The translations under genes and the position numbers were made by a program. A stretch of 64,000 nt of DNA from contig NZ_JAUSSF010000004.1 in assembly GCF_030812195.1 (NCBI RefSeq), positions 62,001-126,000 on the forward strand, read 5' to 3'. Shown piece after piece: positions 63,801 to 64,000 of the stretch. This DNA is from Chryseobacterium lathyri (lineage in GTDB: Bacteria; Bacteroidota; Bacteroidia; Flavobacteriales; Weeksellaceae). The notes under the pieces were generated by a model. It made no database searches and had not been told where the DNA came from. It saw nothing but the letters and a program-made list of their open reading frames with translations. Numbering within the stretch: position 1 is the first letter of the stretch; each line of letters opens with the position of its first letter.

Positions 63801-64000
63801 AGTTGATTATAATGCAGGTTTGAAAAATTTGAATTTTGAAGGCTTAGATACTAATCTTAATATAAAACTAATGAATGTAAAAGGTGGACTTTCTACCCCC
63901 TATTTAATTGGTAGTAATTCAAATCTTCAGGGTTATTTAGAGGGGACTGTCGCAGAGGCAAAATTGAGTTTCACAACTAGTACTTTATCTACATATATTG
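60838..64000 (+). CDS. RHS-repeat protein with core domain and variable C-terminal toxin region (truncated by window)
   Basis: 1054 residues visible, no stop before the edge. Signal peptide (about 19, ending AQAQ), a DUF6443-type N-region (YIQSKTYLDYNG, VQYFDELGRPKQ), repeated YD motifs (for example YDQFGRQVKDYLP, YDSRGRLVEKKLPG, YDKLNRLVAAKY) and the RHS core ending (NGKELLAMGFYDYGARMY, DPLAEKM, YAFNNPIRFIDPDGR near residue 890). After DPDGR a new domain begins, about 160 residues of which are visible (NLNIKLMNVKGGLSTPYLIG). This is the polymorphic toxin layout. The tip is not a family I recognise; the immunity gene would lie past the edge. Confidence 0.9.
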   Translation, partial: MKKIIIPIGMLLITHSAQAQLTQGENYIQSKTYLDYNGTIATKASETVQYFDELGRPKQVINVKASPQGKDVVTHIEYDQFGRQVKDYLPVPQSQTLNGAIVPTPLANATNTPYGSEKIYAEKILENSPLEIVQQQIQVGNDWSTKPVKFDYNTNTVADRVKKFTTKTIWENGATKSILEENWLYTDGQLYKNSVKNEDNDEIIEFKNGQGQLILARKVIAADEYADTYYVYNEFDQLAYVIPPLASIRGDIVTNLLKHDEFCYQYRYDSRGRLVEKKLPGKGWEYMVYDKADRLILTQDAVMKPTGKWLITKYDQFGRVIYTGIVAGGERPVMQNLIKDLVITESRNTTGFTKNGMTIYYTNDYFPADTQSILGINYYDTYPSGSSAVTNVFAQELLTDNPANSRTTKGMLTASYVKNIEDDKWTKNFMWYDTKGRNIGSRSNNHLGGYTVVNSKLDFAGVVLQTNTYHRRLITDPEKGIVEKFTYDSQNRLLTHTHQIGSNPVEYLAQNKYNELSQLESKKVGGTTIASPLQTIDYQYNIRGWMTNINNPQSLGNDLFGYKLKYQIPESLSSTAKFNGNISETDWKTANDGILRRYSYQYDKLNRLVAAKYQKPNSDVIETNAYNESATYDLNGNIQTLLRFGGSDSNLATKIDDVKYTYEGNQLADIWDSSGNYLGLDGGDVMYYDANGNMISDDAHFINEINYNHLNLPNKIVKKYEYYEYLYSADGTKLSSFHNMTEINKIIYIEYLNGWQYQDGIIQFVPTSEGYYSFIENKYVYNYTDHLGNVRLSYIQNGTEPKILEENNYYPFGLKHTGYNSPPNTSSYNYKYNGKELLAMGFYDYGARMYMPDIARWSVVDPLAEKMTRHSPYNYAFNNPIRFIDPDGRENQDWGRKGTQWEWREDVTKDNYKVLGYEEYSDGYTNNEYTSASGSKVTLGPGGPSDWVESKVYNPGKNHSYGMYYGQWFSQLNGNVSSFTSSSFDFTAVDYNAGLKNLNFEGLDTNLNIKLMNVKGGLSTPYLIGSNSNLQGYLEGTVAEAKLSFTTSTLSTYI

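Noticed and set aside
1..64000. CRISPR array, rRNA operon, complete insertion sequence
   Set aside because: No regularly spaced repeats, no rRNA-like tracts and no intact transposase with terminal repeats were seen on reading both strands.

Overview
The window looks like the chromosome of a flavobacterium close to Chryseobacterium. It is AT-rich, its promoters carry the Bacteroidetes TTG / TAnnTTTG boxes, and it encodes type IX secretion (T9SS) tail domains, TonB-dependent receptors with a carboxypeptidase-like N-domain, many short Crp/Fnr and AraC regulators, secreted proteins that open with a 'GINTxNPxxxLDV' style motif, and a Chryseobacterium-type T9SS/RHS toxin locus. No rRNA, intact tRNA or CRISPR array was seen.

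Layout. 1-4642 (minus): 5' part of a large polyketide/PUFA-like synthase with two FMN nitronate-monooxygenase-like domains ahead of ketosynthase and acyltransferase. 5194-10041: a TonB-dependent receptor divergent from a LytS/LytTR two-component pair. 10072-16175: periplasmic glutaminase, a DUF1826-like protein, and two oxidoreductases each next to a Crp/Fnr regulator. 16590-26037: surface and secreted proteins (LRR, BspA/DUF285 with T9SS tail, three 'GINT' proteins, paired HTH proteins) among gene remnants. 26426-39019: regulators and redox/stress enzymes (HxlR/EthD, dioxygenase, AraC/aldo-keto reductase, Crp/SDR, DJ-1, SDR), with several broken genes. 39276-43029: a second TonB receptor followed by a secreted tyrosine phosphatase. 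43171-47295: a tRNA 3' fragment, three tandem class I terpene synthase copies (one broken, two with complete catalytic motifs), then Fic and aldehyde dehydrogenase remnants. 47387-50078: epimerase, AraC regulator, DJ-1. 51036-53928: a two-gene DUF4297-like nuclease plus HerA ATPase anti-phage module. 54281-55723: small unknown envelope proteins. 55906-64000: a T9SS cargo, an RHS-like secreted protein and an RHS-core toxin cut by the window edge.

Main observations. (1) A terpene synthase array in which the metal-binding motifs and the pyrophosphate-sensor arginine 46 residues before the NSE motif can be read in both intact copies, while the broken copy has lost its metal site. (2) Two paralogous AraC regulators whose likely target promoters share the same direct-repeat operator at 21-bp period just upstream of the promoter. 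(3) A perfect 20-bp palindrome between the divergent HxlR and EthD genes, and an identical 17-bp site before both a Crp-type regulator and its neighbouring SDR gene. (4) A nuclease-HerA defence pair. (5) A tRNA fragment and at least nine gene remnants, which mark the region as a repeatedly invaded integration hotspot. Functional statements rest on motif reading and family knowledge; no database search was possible.
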